Below, one piece after another: positions 26,862 to 35,209 of a stretch of 64,000 nt of DNA (its first letter is position 1; every line of letters starts with the position of its first letter). This DNA comes from Bradyrhizobium diazoefficiens (GTDB lineage Bacteria; Pseudomonadota; Alphaproteobacteria; Rhizobiales; Xanthobacteraceae), in NCBI RefSeq assembly GCF_016599855.1, contig NZ_CP067041.1, positions 6,912,501 through 6,976,500 of the forward strand, in the 5' to 3' direction. The translations under genes and the position numbers were made by a program. A model generated the notes under the pieces. That model was not told where the DNA came from, did not search any database, and worked only from the letters and a program-made list of their open reading frames with translations.

Positions 26862-26958
26862 CGTAGGGTGGGCAAAGCGAAGCGTGCCCACCAGTGCTTC
26901 AGCACGATTGGTGAGTGAGATGGTGGGCACGGCGCTGCGCGCCTTTGCCCACCCTACG
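26862..26958. repeat. Repeat family B, complete copy
   Basis: TCGTAGGGTGGGCAAAGCG at the left and CGCCTTTGCCCACCCTACGA at the right, with GTGCCCACC/GGTGGGCAC inside. Its right arm overlaps the stop codon of the convergent MFS gene. Confidence 0.87.
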
Positions 26959-28192
26959 AAGTCCTCGCCTGCTGCGTCCCCCGCACCATGATCAGCGCCG
27001 CGGCCGTCAGCTCCAGCGCGATGCAGAGATAGAACGGCAGCGCATAGCCGCCCGACCAATCGCGCAGGAAGCCGACGACGCCCGGCCCGAATGCGTACGT
27101 CACCTGGTTGATCGCGGTGTTGAGGCTGATCAGCACCCCGAACGAGGCGGAGTCGAATTCCTGCTGCACGATCAGCGACGGCAACGTGATGAGATTGCCG
27201 ACTGAGAAGCCGAACACCGCGCAGGCCGCGATCAGCACATAGTCGTTGTGCAAATTGATGAGGACGAGAAGCGCCGCGGCCTGGCTCAGGAACGACAGCG
27301 CCGAGGCGAGCCGCTGGTTGAGCCGATCGATCACCAGCGAAAACAGCACCCGACCGATCACCGCCATCGCGGTCAGCACCGCGACGGCGACTGCGGCGCG
27401 CTCGCGGCCGATCACGGGATCGAGGAACGAGATCAAGTGCACGATGAAGCCGACCTGGGCGAACAGCACCAAAGCAAAAGCAATGGTTACCGTGAGAAAG
27501 CCGACGTCGCGTAGCGCCCATGCGCGGATCTGCGTCGATGATTGTGGTTTTGCCTTCATTGCCGCCTGCCAGCAGTGAAGATCGGGCGGCCCGCCGACCG
27601 CGAAGAGGATCACCGGCACAAGCAGCACCAGCATGGCTCCTGCCGCCGCATACATCGCGCCGGCAAAACCGATATGACCAATCAACGTTACCAGCAGCGG
27701 CACGCCGACGATGCCGCCGAAGCTGGCGCCATTCAGCGCCAGGCTGATCGCCATGCCGCGCTTCTGGTCGAACCAGAGGCTGATCGTGTTGGTGATCATC
27801 GCAAGACTGGTGCCAGCCCAGCCGAAGGCAAGCACGGTGTCGGCGAGATAAAGCTGCCAGGGCTCGCGCACCGCGCCGATCGCGACCGCCGCGGCGGACA
27901 TCGCCAGCGTGCCGGCGATCAGGCAGAGCCGTGGGCCATATTTTCTGACGGCCTCGCCGACGAAGACGACGAGCAGCGCGCCGAACAAATAAAAGAACGT
28001 CGTGCCCGAGGAGATCAGCGAGGCCGACCAGCCGTGAGCGCGCTGGAGCTCGGCGACATAGACGCTCTGGCCGTAGAATCCGAGCCCCCAGCCAAAGGTC
28101 GCAAGCAGGAAGCAGACCGCGACGATGAGCCAGCCTTCATAGCGGAGCGAGGATTCGCCGATGAGAATTGTGGGGCGGGGATTGTCCAGCAT
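26954..28192 (-). CDS. MFS transporter
   Basis: A 412-residue major facilitator with about twelve hydrophobic segments. Typical elements are GWGLGFYGQSVYVAELQRAH near the first helix, the loop 2-3 GEAVRKYGPRLCLIAG and WFDQKRGMAISLALNGASFG around helix 5. The family resembles oxalate/monocarboxylate-type (OFA/MCT-like) transporters, but the substrate is not evident. The start at 28192 has GAAGGAGAAG upstream; an upstream start at 28249 lacks one. The TAG stop is formed by the arm of the family B repeat, so the last residues QQARTS abut mobile repeat DNA. Confidence 0.88.
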   Translation of the reverse strand: MLDNPRPTILIGESSLRYEGWLIVAVCFLLATFGWGLGFYGQSVYVAELQRAHGWSASLISSGTTFFYLFGALLVVFVGEAVRKYGPRLCLIAGTLAMSAAAVAIGAVREPWQLYLADTVLAFGWAGTSLAMITNTISLWFDQKRGMAISLALNGASFGGIVGVPLLVTLIGHIGFAGAMYAAAGAMLVLLVPVILFAVGGPPDLHCWQAAMKAKPQSSTQIRAWALRDVGFLTVTIAFALVLFAQVGFIVHLISFLDPVIGRERAAVAVAVLTAMAVIGRVLFSLVIDRLNQRLASALSFLSQAAALLVLINLHNDYVLIAACAVFGFSVGNLITLPSLIVQQEFDSASFGVLISLNTAINQVTYAFGPGVVGFLRDWSGGYALPFYLCIALELTAAALIMVRGTQQARTS

Positions 28193-28330
28193 TTGCGCTT
28201 CTCCTTCGCGTCCCCGGCGTTGTGACTGCCCGTCCATGATGACCATCATGTAACGATGCCAGATCAGAAAATCACTTCGAGCTGGATCGAAGTATCAACG
28301 TTGCTGACAGCCTGCTGCCAACTACTGCCC

Positions 28331-28372
28331 ATGATCTTGTCGGAAAGCCGCTGCGCACTCTTCCGGATCATG
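28331..28372. repeat. Repeat family E copy
   Basis: ATGATCTTGTCGGAAAGCCG...CTTCCGGATCATGC: outer ATGATC/GGATCAT arms enclose CGGAAAG/CTTCCGG. The left part matches ATGATCTTGTCGGAAAACCG at 57682. It lies at the end of the downstream MFS gene. Confidence 0.7.
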
Positions 28373-28374
28373 CG

Positions 28375-29628
28375 TCAGATCGCATCCGGGAACTCGCCCA
28401 TGGCTGCATCCAGCCGCGCCCTGCGGCGGCGGGCCCAGGACGCGAGCGAGAGGACGACCAGACCAAGCAGTACCGGCGGGAACACCACCATGTTGACCGC
28501 CGACCAGCCGTAATTCGCAAGCAATTGACCTGAGGAGAACGACCCGATCGCCATCATCCCGAACACCAGGAAATCGTTGAAGGCCTGCACCTTGTTGCGC
28601 TCCTGCGGACGGTGCGTCTCCAGGACCAGCGCCGAGGCGCCGATAAAGGAGAAGTTCCAGCCCACGCCGAGCACGATCAGCGTGGCCCAGAAATGCATCG
28701 CGGTGATACCGGAGAGGCCGATGGTGGCGGCGCCGGCTTCCAGCAGCAGGCCGGCGGCAACGATCTTCGGCGCACCGAAGCGCGCGATCAGCGCACCGGT
28801 GAAGAAGCTCGGCCCGTACATAGCGACGATGTGCCATTGAATGCCGAAATTGGAATCGCTCACACTCAGCCCGCACATCTTCATGGCGAGCGGCGCCGAG
28901 GTCATCACCAGATTCATCATGGGATAGGCGATGATGCCGCACAGCGCCGCCGCGATGAAGCGCGGTTGGCTCACGATCGTGAGCAGCGGCCGGCCACCGT
29001 GGAGATCAGCAGGTGCCGGCTTCGGCATGTCGACGCCGGCGACGATGCCCATCGCGATCAGCGCGACGGCAGCCTGGACCAGGAAGCTGAAGGCGAACAG
29101 ATAGGGCGACCAGACATCCATGGTCCATTGCACCAGCTGCGGACCAAGCACGCCGGCGAACACGCCGCCCGCCATCACCCAGGACACCGCTTTCGGCCGA
29201 TAGGCCGCGCTGGCGCCGTCGGCGGCGGCGAAGCGATAGGATTGCGCCACGGAGCCATAGAGACCGCCGAGGAAGGTCGCGAGACAGAACAGGGCGAACG
29301 AGGCGTGCAGGATCGCAAACGATCCGATCAGACCAGTCAGCGCACCGAGGCCGGTGCCGATGACAAAAGCCCAGCGCCGGCCGAAGCGGCGCGAGATCGC
29401 ACCGGTCGGCAGCGTGCCGGCCGCAAGCCCGACCACGTACATCGACAGCGGCACGGTCGCGAGCGACATGTCGGGCGCGAGCGTTGCGCCGACGATCGAG
29501 CCGGTGGCGAAGATCACTGCCGAATTGGCGCCGGTCAGCGCCTGCGCGGCGGCGAGGCGCACCACATTGGCACGCGCGCGGGCGTCGTCATCGATCTCGT
29601 TGGCTGCAGTCACGTCTATCATAGGCAT
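28375..29628 (-). CDS. MFS transporter
   Basis: A 417-residue major facilitator beginning MPMIDVTAANEIDDDARARA. Helices 1-6 contain ALTGANSAVIFATGSIVGAT and the loop 2-3 signature ISRRFGRRWAFVIGTGLGA; the second half begins near RPLLTIVSQPRFIAAALCG. It resembles YdeE/EmrD-like drug-type facilitators. The start is between ATGs at 29628 and 29622; a further ATG at 29646 has no ribosome site. The substrate is unknown. It is divergent from a prolyl oligopeptidase gene. Confidence 0.85.
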   Translation of the reverse strand: MPMIDVTAANEIDDDARARANVVRLAAAQALTGANSAVIFATGSIVGATLAPDMSLATVPLSMYVVGLAAGTLPTGAISRRFGRRWAFVIGTGLGALTGLIGSFAILHASFALFCLATFLGGLYGSVAQSYRFAAADGASAAYRPKAVSWVMAGGVFAGVLGPQLVQWTMDVWSPYLFAFSFLVQAAVALIAMGIVAGVDMPKPAPADLHGGRPLLTIVSQPRFIAAALCGIIAYPMMNLVMTSAPLAMKMCGLSVSDSNFGIQWHIVAMYGPSFFTGALIARFGAPKIVAAGLLLEAGAATIGLSGITAMHFWATLIVLGVGWNFSFIGASALVLETHRPQERNKVQAFNDFLVFGMMAIGSFSSGQLLANYGWSAVNMVVFPPVLLGLVVLSLASWARRRRARLDAAMGEFPDAI

Positions 29629-29821
29629 TTCCGCCCGAGGGAGCATTCAAGAGGCTTGGTTGATTCCCGGCACTATGGAGGGGCGCGCGAGGGCGGGCAA
29701 CCGGCGCAAACGGGCGCAGGCCATGCCGCTGACGCAATCGGACCGATGATAGCAGGACCCGCCCTTGACGGCTTGCGCTCGATCTAATCCTATCCCGCCG
29801 CTGTTGTTTGGAGTTTCGTTC

Positions 29822-31891
29822 ATGTCCGCCGATGACAGGCCTACGGTCAGCGCTCCCGACGACGATCCATGGCTCTGGCTGGAGGAGGTCGAAGGCGCCC
29901 GCGCGCTCGATTTCGTCGAGCGGCAAAACCGCCTGACGCTGGAGGAATTCGGCGGAGCGGCGTTCGAACGCGACCGCGACGCGCTCGCCGCGATCTACGA
30001 TCGTCCCGACAACATTCCCTATGTGGGACGCCGCGGCGACGATCTGCACAATCTCTGGAAGGACGCCGCCAGCCCGCGCGGCCTGTGGCGGCGAACCACG
30101 CTCACCGAGTTCCGCAAGGCCAGTCCAGCATGGGAGACCATGCTGGATATCGACAAGCTCGCGGCGAGCGAAGGCGAGGATTGGCTGCTGAGCGGGATCG
30201 CCACGATGCCAGGAAGCTCGCGGGCTATCCTGAGCCTGTCGCGCGGCGGCAGCGATGCGGTGACGTTGCGGGAATTCGACCTCAATACCAAGAGCTTCGT
30301 TGCGGACGGCTTTATGCTGCCGGAAGCTAAAGGCGGCGCGAATTGGCTCGATGCCGACACGCTGTTGCTGTCGAGCGCGCATGGCGAGGGCATGGCGACC
30401 GGTTCGGGATATTCGCGGACGGTTCGCCTGTGGCGGCGCGGCCAGCCTGTGGATCAGGCCCAGGTGATCTTCGAGACCACCGCCGACCATATGATGATCT
30501 ATGGCGGCGCCGACGACACCGGCGAGACACCGCGGGCCTGGATTACCGACCAGATCGACTTCTTCAACTACGGCATCTGGCTGCGCGACGAAGCCGGCAC
30601 CACGACCAGGCTCGACCTGCCGACCAACATCTGGCTGCAGGCGCATGGCGACTGGTTCGCGATGAAGCTGCGCGAGGCCTGGTCGATCGAAGGACGAGCC
30701 TACGCCGCCGACGCCGTGCTCGGCATTTCGCTCTCGGCATTTCTGGCCGGCAGCCGCGAGTTCACGCTGCTGTTCGAACCCGGACCGCGACGCGCGCTGC
30801 AAGGCTTCTTCTGGGCAGCAGGCAAGCTGCTGCTGTCGATTTTTGACGAGCTGCGGCCGCGTTTCGAGATTTGCACGCCATCAGCCACCACCTGGAGCCG
30901 CGAGACGCTCGGCGGCCTTCCTGAGATCGGCGTCGTCGATATCTGGCCGCTCGATCGGCACGCGTCCGAGAGCAACGGCGACCTGCTTGCCAATGTGCAG
31001 GATCCGCTCACGCCGGCGTCGCTGCTGTTGATCGAGCGCGGCGTCGCAAGCCCGACCGTGCTGAAGCAGGCGCCCAGGACGTTCAACGCCGATGGTCTCG
31101 TGGTGACGCAGCACGAGGCGATCTCGATCGACGGCGAACGCATTCCTTATGTCCAGACCGGTCCCACTGGCGAGACTGGCGATGCGCCGGTCTATATGAG
31201 CGCCTATGGCGGCTTCGGGCTCTCGGTGAAACCGTACTACAATTCGTCGCTCGGCAAGCTGTGGCTGGAGCGCGGCGGCACCATTGTGCAGGCGAATTTG
31301 CGCGGTGGCGGCGAGTTCGGCACGCGCTGGCACGATGCCGGCCGTCTCGCGGGGAAGAAACTGTCGCACGACGATTTCGCTGCCGTTGCTGCAGATCTCG
31401 TCCGCCGCGGCGTGACGAGCGCCAAGCGCATCGCGGCGCAAGGCGGTTCGAACGGCGGCATCCTCATCACCAACATGCTGACGCGCTATCCCGAGCGCTT
31501 CGGCGCGCTGTTCTGCACCATCCCGCTGATCGACATGCGCCGCTACACCAAGCTGCTCGCGGGCGCGAGTTGGATCGCGGAATATGGAGACCCCGACAAG
31601 CTAGAGGAATGGGAGTGGCTGAAGGCCTATTCCGCCTATCACAATGCAAAGCCCGGCCAGGCCTACCCGCCGATCCTGATTGCCACAACGCGGCGTGACG
31701 ATCGCGTTCATCCCGGTCATGCACGCAAGATGGCGGCAAAGCTCCAGGCGATGGGCTACGAGGCCTGGTTCTACGAACCGGCCGCCGGCGGCCATGGCTA
31801 CGGCAAGGACAATAAAGAGCGCGCCGGCTTCGAGGTGCTAGGCTTCCAGTTCCTGAAGGACAAGATCGGCTGGAGGGACGGCGAGGCGTGA
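29822..31891 (+). CDS. Prolyl oligopeptidase family serine peptidase (S9A)
   Basis: A 689-residue cytosolic-type peptidase; no signal peptide. The N-terminal beta-propeller begins DPWLWLEEVEGARALDFVER, a typical S9 opening. The C-terminal alpha/beta-hydrolase has the nucleophile elbow AAQGGSNGGILITNML (Ser about residue 543), the Asp in TRRDDRVHPGHARKM (about 626) and the His in AAGGHGYG (about 658). Length is normal. It would cleave short peptides, classically after proline. The start at 29822 follows GGAGTTTCGTTC. It is followed after 12 bases by a convergent methyltransferase gene. Confidence 0.93.
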   Translation: MSADDRPTVSAPDDDPWLWLEEVEGARALDFVERQNRLTLEEFGGAAFERDRDALAAIYDRPDNIPYVGRRGDDLHNLWKDAASPRGLWRRTTLTEFRKASPAWETMLDIDKLAASEGEDWLLSGIATMPGSSRAILSLSRGGSDAVTLREFDLNTKSFVADGFMLPEAKGGANWLDADTLLLSSAHGEGMATGSGYSRTVRLWRRGQPVDQAQVIFETTADHMMIYGGADDTGETPRAWITDQIDFFNYGIWLRDEAGTTTRLDLPTNIWLQAHGDWFAMKLREAWSIEGRAYAADAVLGISLSAFLAGSREFTLLFEPGPRRALQGFFWAAGKLLLSIFDELRPRFEICTPSATTWSRETLGGLPEIGVVDIWPLDRHASESNGDLLANVQDPLTPASLLLIERGVASPTVLKQAPRTFNADGLVVTQHEAISIDGERIPYVQTGPTGETGDAPVYMSAYGGFGLSVKPYYNSSLGKLWLERGGTIVQANLRGGGEFGTRWHDAGRLAGKKLSHDDFAAVAADLVRRGVTSAKRIAAQGGSNGGILITNMLTRYPERFGALFCTIPLIDMRRYTKLLAGASWIAEYGDPDKLEEWEWLKAYSAYHNAKPGQAYPPILIATTRRDDRVHPGHARKMAAKLQAMGYEAWFYEPAAGGHGYGKDNKERAGFEVLGFQFLKDKIGWRDGEA

Positions 31892-31903
31892 TGGGCTCGC
31901 GCC

Positions 31904-32578
31904 TCACCCGCGCGAATACACCAGCGTGAGATTATTCGCGGGCATGTCGATGGTATCGATGAGACGAAGCCCCACCGCACGCGCCAGCGTCTCGACATCG
32001 CTGATATCGCGCACGCCCCAATCGGGGTTGCCTTCGCGCAGCGAGGTGTCGAACACGGCGTTGCTGAGTGCGGTGTGCTTGCCCTCGCGCTTGAACGGGC
32101 CATAGAGAAACAGCTCGCCGTCGGACCGCAAGTACCGGCCGGCACCGGCAAACAGTCCCTCGGCCACGGCCCAGGGCGCGATGTGGATGACATTGGCGCA
32201 GAACACGGCGGCAAGATTGTTCGGGCCCTGTCCGCTCTTCATCTCCGGACACCAGTCGGGATCGGACAGATCGATCCGCAACGGCGGGCGGATGTTCTTC
32301 AGGCCCGAATGCACGCGCCAGGCCTCGATGCTCTTCACATGGCGCTGGTTGAGGTCGCTCGGCCACCAGATCAGGTCGGGCGTGTGGCGGGCGAATTGGA
32401 CCACGTGCTGACCGGTTCCACTGCCGGCCTCGACCACGTCGCCTGACCGCCCCGCGAGATGCTTTTCGAGCGCGGCCCAGAGCGGCTCGTGATTGCGATG
32501 GAAGGCCGGCGCATCAAGACGTCCGTCGGGCTCGACTCGCCCGCCGTCCCTGCCAAATTCAACGACATAATCAGCCAA
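31904..32578 (-). CDS. DUF938 SAM-dependent methyltransferase-like protein
   Basis: A protein of about 224 residues with the DUF938 hallmark RVEPDGRLDAPAFHRNHEPL, then the SAM-binding motif DVVEAGSGTGQHVVQFAR and WWPSDLNQRHVKSIEAW. DUF938 members are class I methyltransferases of unknown substrate. A TTG at 32578 with GGGGA upstream gives the usual N-terminus (ADYVVEFGRDG); an ATG at 32623 would add 15 residues. The gene is convergent with the prolyl oligopeptidase and divergent from the sox operon. Confidence 0.85.
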   Translation of the reverse strand: MADYVVEFGRDGGRVEPDGRLDAPAFHRNHEPLWAALEKHLAGRSGDVVEAGSGTGQHVVQFARHTPDLIWWPSDLNQRHVKSIEAWRVHSGLKNIRPPLRIDLSDPDWCPEMKSGQGPNNLAAVFCANVIHIAPWAVAEGLFAGAGRYLRSDGELFLYGPFKREGKHTALSNAVFDTSLREGNPDWGVRDISDVETLARAVGLRLIDTIDMPANNLTLVYSRG

Positions 32579-32685
32579 TTGACGTCCCCGATAATGAGAG
32601 AGCAGACGAAAGATCGAGGCCAAACGGCCCAGAAAAAATTTACTGGCCTCGATAGACCTTACGAAGGAACAAGCTCTTCAGTTGC

Positions 32686-32709
32686 AATGCGGAACATATT
32701 AACTGCATT
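32686..32709. promoter_or_regulatory. Inverted repeat upstream of soxX
   Basis: AATGC (32686-32690) and GCATT (32705-32709) flank the AT-rich core GGAACATATTAACT, about 65 bases before soxX. It lies in the only AT-rich stretch before the operon and may be an operator for a Sox repressor; no soxR gene is in the window. Confidence 0.3.
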
Positions 32710-32774
32710 TCGCAGCGTGCATAGTCTTGATTGTCAGGCCATGTCCTTTGTGCTTTTGAACACTATCTTTTTCC

Positions 32775-33158
32775 ATGCATGACAAGCCTCGGAACGACGC
32801 CTTGACCGCCTTTGCTCGCAAGCCCGTCCTGCTCCTCACCCTGGCCGTCCTATCCGGCCTTGCCGTGAGCCCGGCGCGGGCGCAATCCACTGTGAGGGAG
32901 GGCCAAAAGCTCGCCTTCGACCGTGGCAAGGGCAATTGCCTGACCTGCCACATCATCAAGGGCGGCGATCTGCCGGGTACGATCGGGCCGGAGCTGAAGG
33001 ACATCAAGGCAAAATACCCCGACCGCAATGAACTGGTCGCGATCCTGTTCGACGAAACCAAGCGCAACCCGCAGACCATGATGCCGCCGTTCGGCCGCAA
33101 CCGAATCCTGACTGACCAGGAGATCAACGCGATCGTTGATTTCCTGCAAACGCTGTGA
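32775..33158 (+). CDS. soxX: SoxX, monohaem cytochrome c of the SoxXA complex
   Basis: A 127-residue exported cytochrome. The signal segment (VLLLTLAVLSGLAVSPARA) is followed by the haem-binding CLTCH in GKGNCLTCHIIKGGDLPGT (about residues 55-59) and the distal Met candidates in QTMMPPFG. SoxX pairs with SoxA to oxidatively couple thiosulfate to the carrier SoxYZ in the periplasm. The order soxX-Y-Z-A with 20-base spacings indicates one operon. Length is typical of the short SoxX type. Confidence 0.95.
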   Translation: MHDKPRNDALTAFARKPVLLLTLAVLSGLAVSPARAQSTVREGQKLAFDRGKGNCLTCHIIKGGDLPGTIGPELKDIKAKYPDRNELVAILFDETKRNPQTMMPPFGRNRILTDQEINAIVDFLQTL

Positions 33159-33180
33159 CGGTGGGCCAAGGAGATTTGAG

Positions 33181-33666
33181 ATGACCACGCACACCGGCCC
33201 TCATCCGACGCGGCGCCTGATCCTTCAGGGCGCCGTCTCGGTCGCGCTGATCGGCCTCGGCAATCTGCCGTTTGCGCCCGCGCGCGCCGCGGCCAATGAC
33301 AAATATCCGGAAGAGGCGTTCAAGCAGAAGAGCGAAGCCGACGCGATCAAGGCGCTCTACGGCAGGACCGCCGAGCCCTCGGACAAGGTCAAGCTCGATG
33401 CGCCCGAGATCGCCGAGAACGGTGCGGTGGTGCCGATCTCGGTGACGACGACGCTGGACAAGGTGACCTCGATCTCGTTCTTCGTCGCCGAGAATCCAAA
33501 CGCGCTCGCCGCCTCCTACAGGGTTCCCGATGGCACGATGCCTGCTGTCGCCAACCGCCTGAAGATGGCCAAGACCACCAATGTGGTCGCGATCGTCGAG
33601 GCCGACGGCAAGCTTTTCAGCGCGACCAAGGAAGTCAAAGTCACCGTCGGCGGCTGCGGCGGCTAG
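33181..33666 (+). CDS. soxY: SoxY, sulfur carrier subunit
   Basis: A 161-residue protein ending in the swinging-arm motif VTVGGCGG, whose Cys carries the sulfur intermediates. The N-terminus has a twin-arginine export signal (TRRLILQGAVSVALIG), consistent with folded export together with SoxZ. The start at 33181 follows AAGGAGATTTGAG. The SoxY immunoglobulin-like domain includes VPISVTTTLDKVTSISFFVA. It forms the SoxYZ carrier with the next gene's product. Confidence 0.96.
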   Translation: MTTHTGPHPTRRLILQGAVSVALIGLGNLPFAPARAAANDKYPEEAFKQKSEADAIKALYGRTAEPSDKVKLDAPEIAENGAVVPISVTTTLDKVTSISFFVAENPNALAASYRVPDGTMPAVANRLKMAKTTNVVAIVEADGKLFSATKEVKVTVGGCGG

Positions 33667-33686
33667 AGGCGAAGGAGAGAACCGAC

Positions 33687-33998
33687 ATGACATCCAGCAT
33701 TCGCGTCCGCGCCACCGCCAACCGCGACATCACCGAAGTGCAGGCGCTGATCCAGCACCCCATGGATTCCGGCTTCGTCAAGGACGCCAAGGGCGAGCTG
33801 ATCCCGCCGCATTTCATCCAGGAGCTGAAGTTCGCCTGTAACGGCAAGGAGGTCTTCGTTGCCGATTGGGGACCGGCTGTCTCCAAGGATCCTTACGTCA
33901 AGTTCAGCTTCAAGGGCGCCAAGAAGGGCGATGATCTCAAGATCTCCTGGACCGACAACAAGGGTGGGTCCGACGAGACCACCGCGAAGATCGTGTGA
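33687..33998 (+). CDS. soxZ: SoxZ, sulfur carrier partner subunit
   Basis: A 103-residue beta-sandwich protein with RVRATANRDITEVQALIQHP and FIQELKFACNGKEVFVADWG, both characteristic of SoxZ. It has no signal peptide and is presumably exported as a SoxYZ complex through the twin-arginine signal of SoxY. A ribosome site GAAGGAGAG precedes it. Its stop overlaps the soxA start region. Confidence 0.96.
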   Translation: MTSSIRVRATANRDITEVQALIQHPMDSGFVKDAKGELIPPHFIQELKFACNGKEVFVADWGPAVSKDPYVKFSFKGAKKGDDLKISWTDNKGGSDETTAKIV

Positions 33999-34861
33999 TG
34001 AAGGTCCGCATCTCCCTCCTGCTGGGTTCGTTGAGCGCTGCGCTCGTCGCGTTCGCATTGGTCTCTCCGCGCGTGCTCGCGGCTGACAAGGTCGACCCCG
34101 TCGCCGATGCCAAGGCGTTCCAGAATTTCTTCTTCCACAAGTTTCCGAACGTGAAGCACGAGGATTTCGTCAACGGTCCTTATTCCATGAACGAGGACAT
34201 GAAGCGGCAGTGGGAGGAGAAGGAAGAGTTTCCGCCTTACGAGTTCGCGCTCGATGCCGGCAAGGAGATGTTTTCGACACCCTTCAAGAACGGCAAGACC
34301 TACGCCGACTGCTTCCCGAACGGCGGCATTGGCATCCGCCAGAACTATCCTTATTTCGACGAGAAGGAAGGCAAGGTCGTCACGCTGGAGCTCGCGCTCA
34401 ATCGCTGCCGCGAGGCCAATGGCGAAGCGCCCTACTCCTACGTCAAGGACGAGATGGCCTCGCTGACGGCCTACATGGCCTTCACCTCGCGGGGCAAGCC
34501 GATGGACATCAAGATCCCCGATGATCCCCGCGCGCTCGAAGCGTTCGAGAACGGCAAGCGCTATTTCTACACCCGTCGCGGCCAGCTGAATTTCTCCTGC
34601 GCGAGCTGCCATGTGCAGAGCCCGGGCGAGCGCATCCGGGCCGAGATCCTGGCGCCGGCGCTCGGCATTTTGAACGCGATGCCGATCTATCGCTCCGAAT
34701 GGAGCGGCATGGGCACCACCAGCCGCCGCTTCATCACCTGCAACAGCCAGACCCGCGCCGTTCCGCTGGAGCCGCAGGCGGACGAATACCGCGACGTCGA
34801 ATATTTCCTGTCCTACGTCGCCAACGGCCTGCCGATATCAGGCCCGGGAGCGCGGCCATGA
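33998..34861 (+). CDS. soxA: SoxA, cytochrome c subunit (single-haem type)
   Basis: A 287-residue exported cytochrome with signal peptide (LLLGSLSAALVAFALVSPRVLA). The C-terminal haem site is FSCASCHVQSPG (CxxCH near residue 201), and the axial-ligand/active-site Cys lies in RRFITCNSQTRAVPL. The N-terminal haem site of dihaem SoxA is lost: cysteines occur only in KTYADCFPNGG and NRCREANG, which would form a disulfide. The enzyme with SoxX attaches thiosulfate to the SoxY cysteine. The ATG at 33998 overlaps the soxZ stop; a GTG one codon earlier is possible. Confidence 0.94.
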   Translation: MKVRISLLLGSLSAALVAFALVSPRVLAADKVDPVADAKAFQNFFFHKFPNVKHEDFVNGPYSMNEDMKRQWEEKEEFPPYEFALDAGKEMFSTPFKNGKTYADCFPNGGIGIRQNYPYFDEKEGKVVTLELALNRCREANGEAPYSYVKDEMASLTAYMAFTSRGKPMDIKIPDDPRALEAFENGKRYFYTRRGQLNFSCASCHVQSPGERIRAEILAPALGILNAMPIYRSEWSGMGTTSRRFITCNSQTRAVPLEPQADEYRDVEYFLSYVANGLPISGPGARP

Positions 34862-35163
34862 AGCGGTCACTTCCTCTCGCCATGTTGCTCGCCTTCGGCC
34901 TTGCGCCCGCAGCGCGCGCGGCAAATGAAGCGGACTACAAGGCGGCCTATGCTGCCGCGGAGGCTGCGTCCAAGGAGGCAGCCGGCATGCGCAACCAGTG
35001 GATCACCACCATCTCGAGGCTGGCGGCCGCCAAGAAGGCGGGCGATGACGGCGATTTCGACCGCGCCGTGGCCGCAGCAAAAGAGGCCGAGGCACTGGCG
35101 AAAGCATCGATCTTCCAGGCGACATCGGAAAAAGAGGCCTGGAAGGCGATGGAAATCCGCTAG
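34858..35163 (+). CDS. SoxK-like SoxXA-binding protein
   Basis: A 101-residue protein with a signal peptide (LPLAMLLAFGLAPAARA) and a mature part that is almost entirely helical and Ala/Lys/Glu-rich: YKAAYAAAEAASKEAAGMRN, WITTISRLAAAKKAGDDGDF and DRAVAAAKEAEALAKAS. This pattern (two helices, W in the turn, GDF-type repeat) resembles SoxK/SAXB, a small protein that binds SoxXA and raises its activity in Allochromatium and Thiomicrospira. Its ATG overlaps the soxA stop (ATGA), as expected for a partner. I base the call on pattern and context. Confidence 0.72.
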   Translation: MKRSLPLAMLLAFGLAPAARAANEADYKAAYAAAEAASKEAAGMRNQWITTISRLAAAKKAGDDGDFDRAVAAAKEAEALAKASIFQATSEKEAWKAMEIR

Positions 35164-35209
35164 ACTAAGGTCTGTGGAACCGTTGTTGAGAGGCGCGAAC
35201 AAAATTTAG

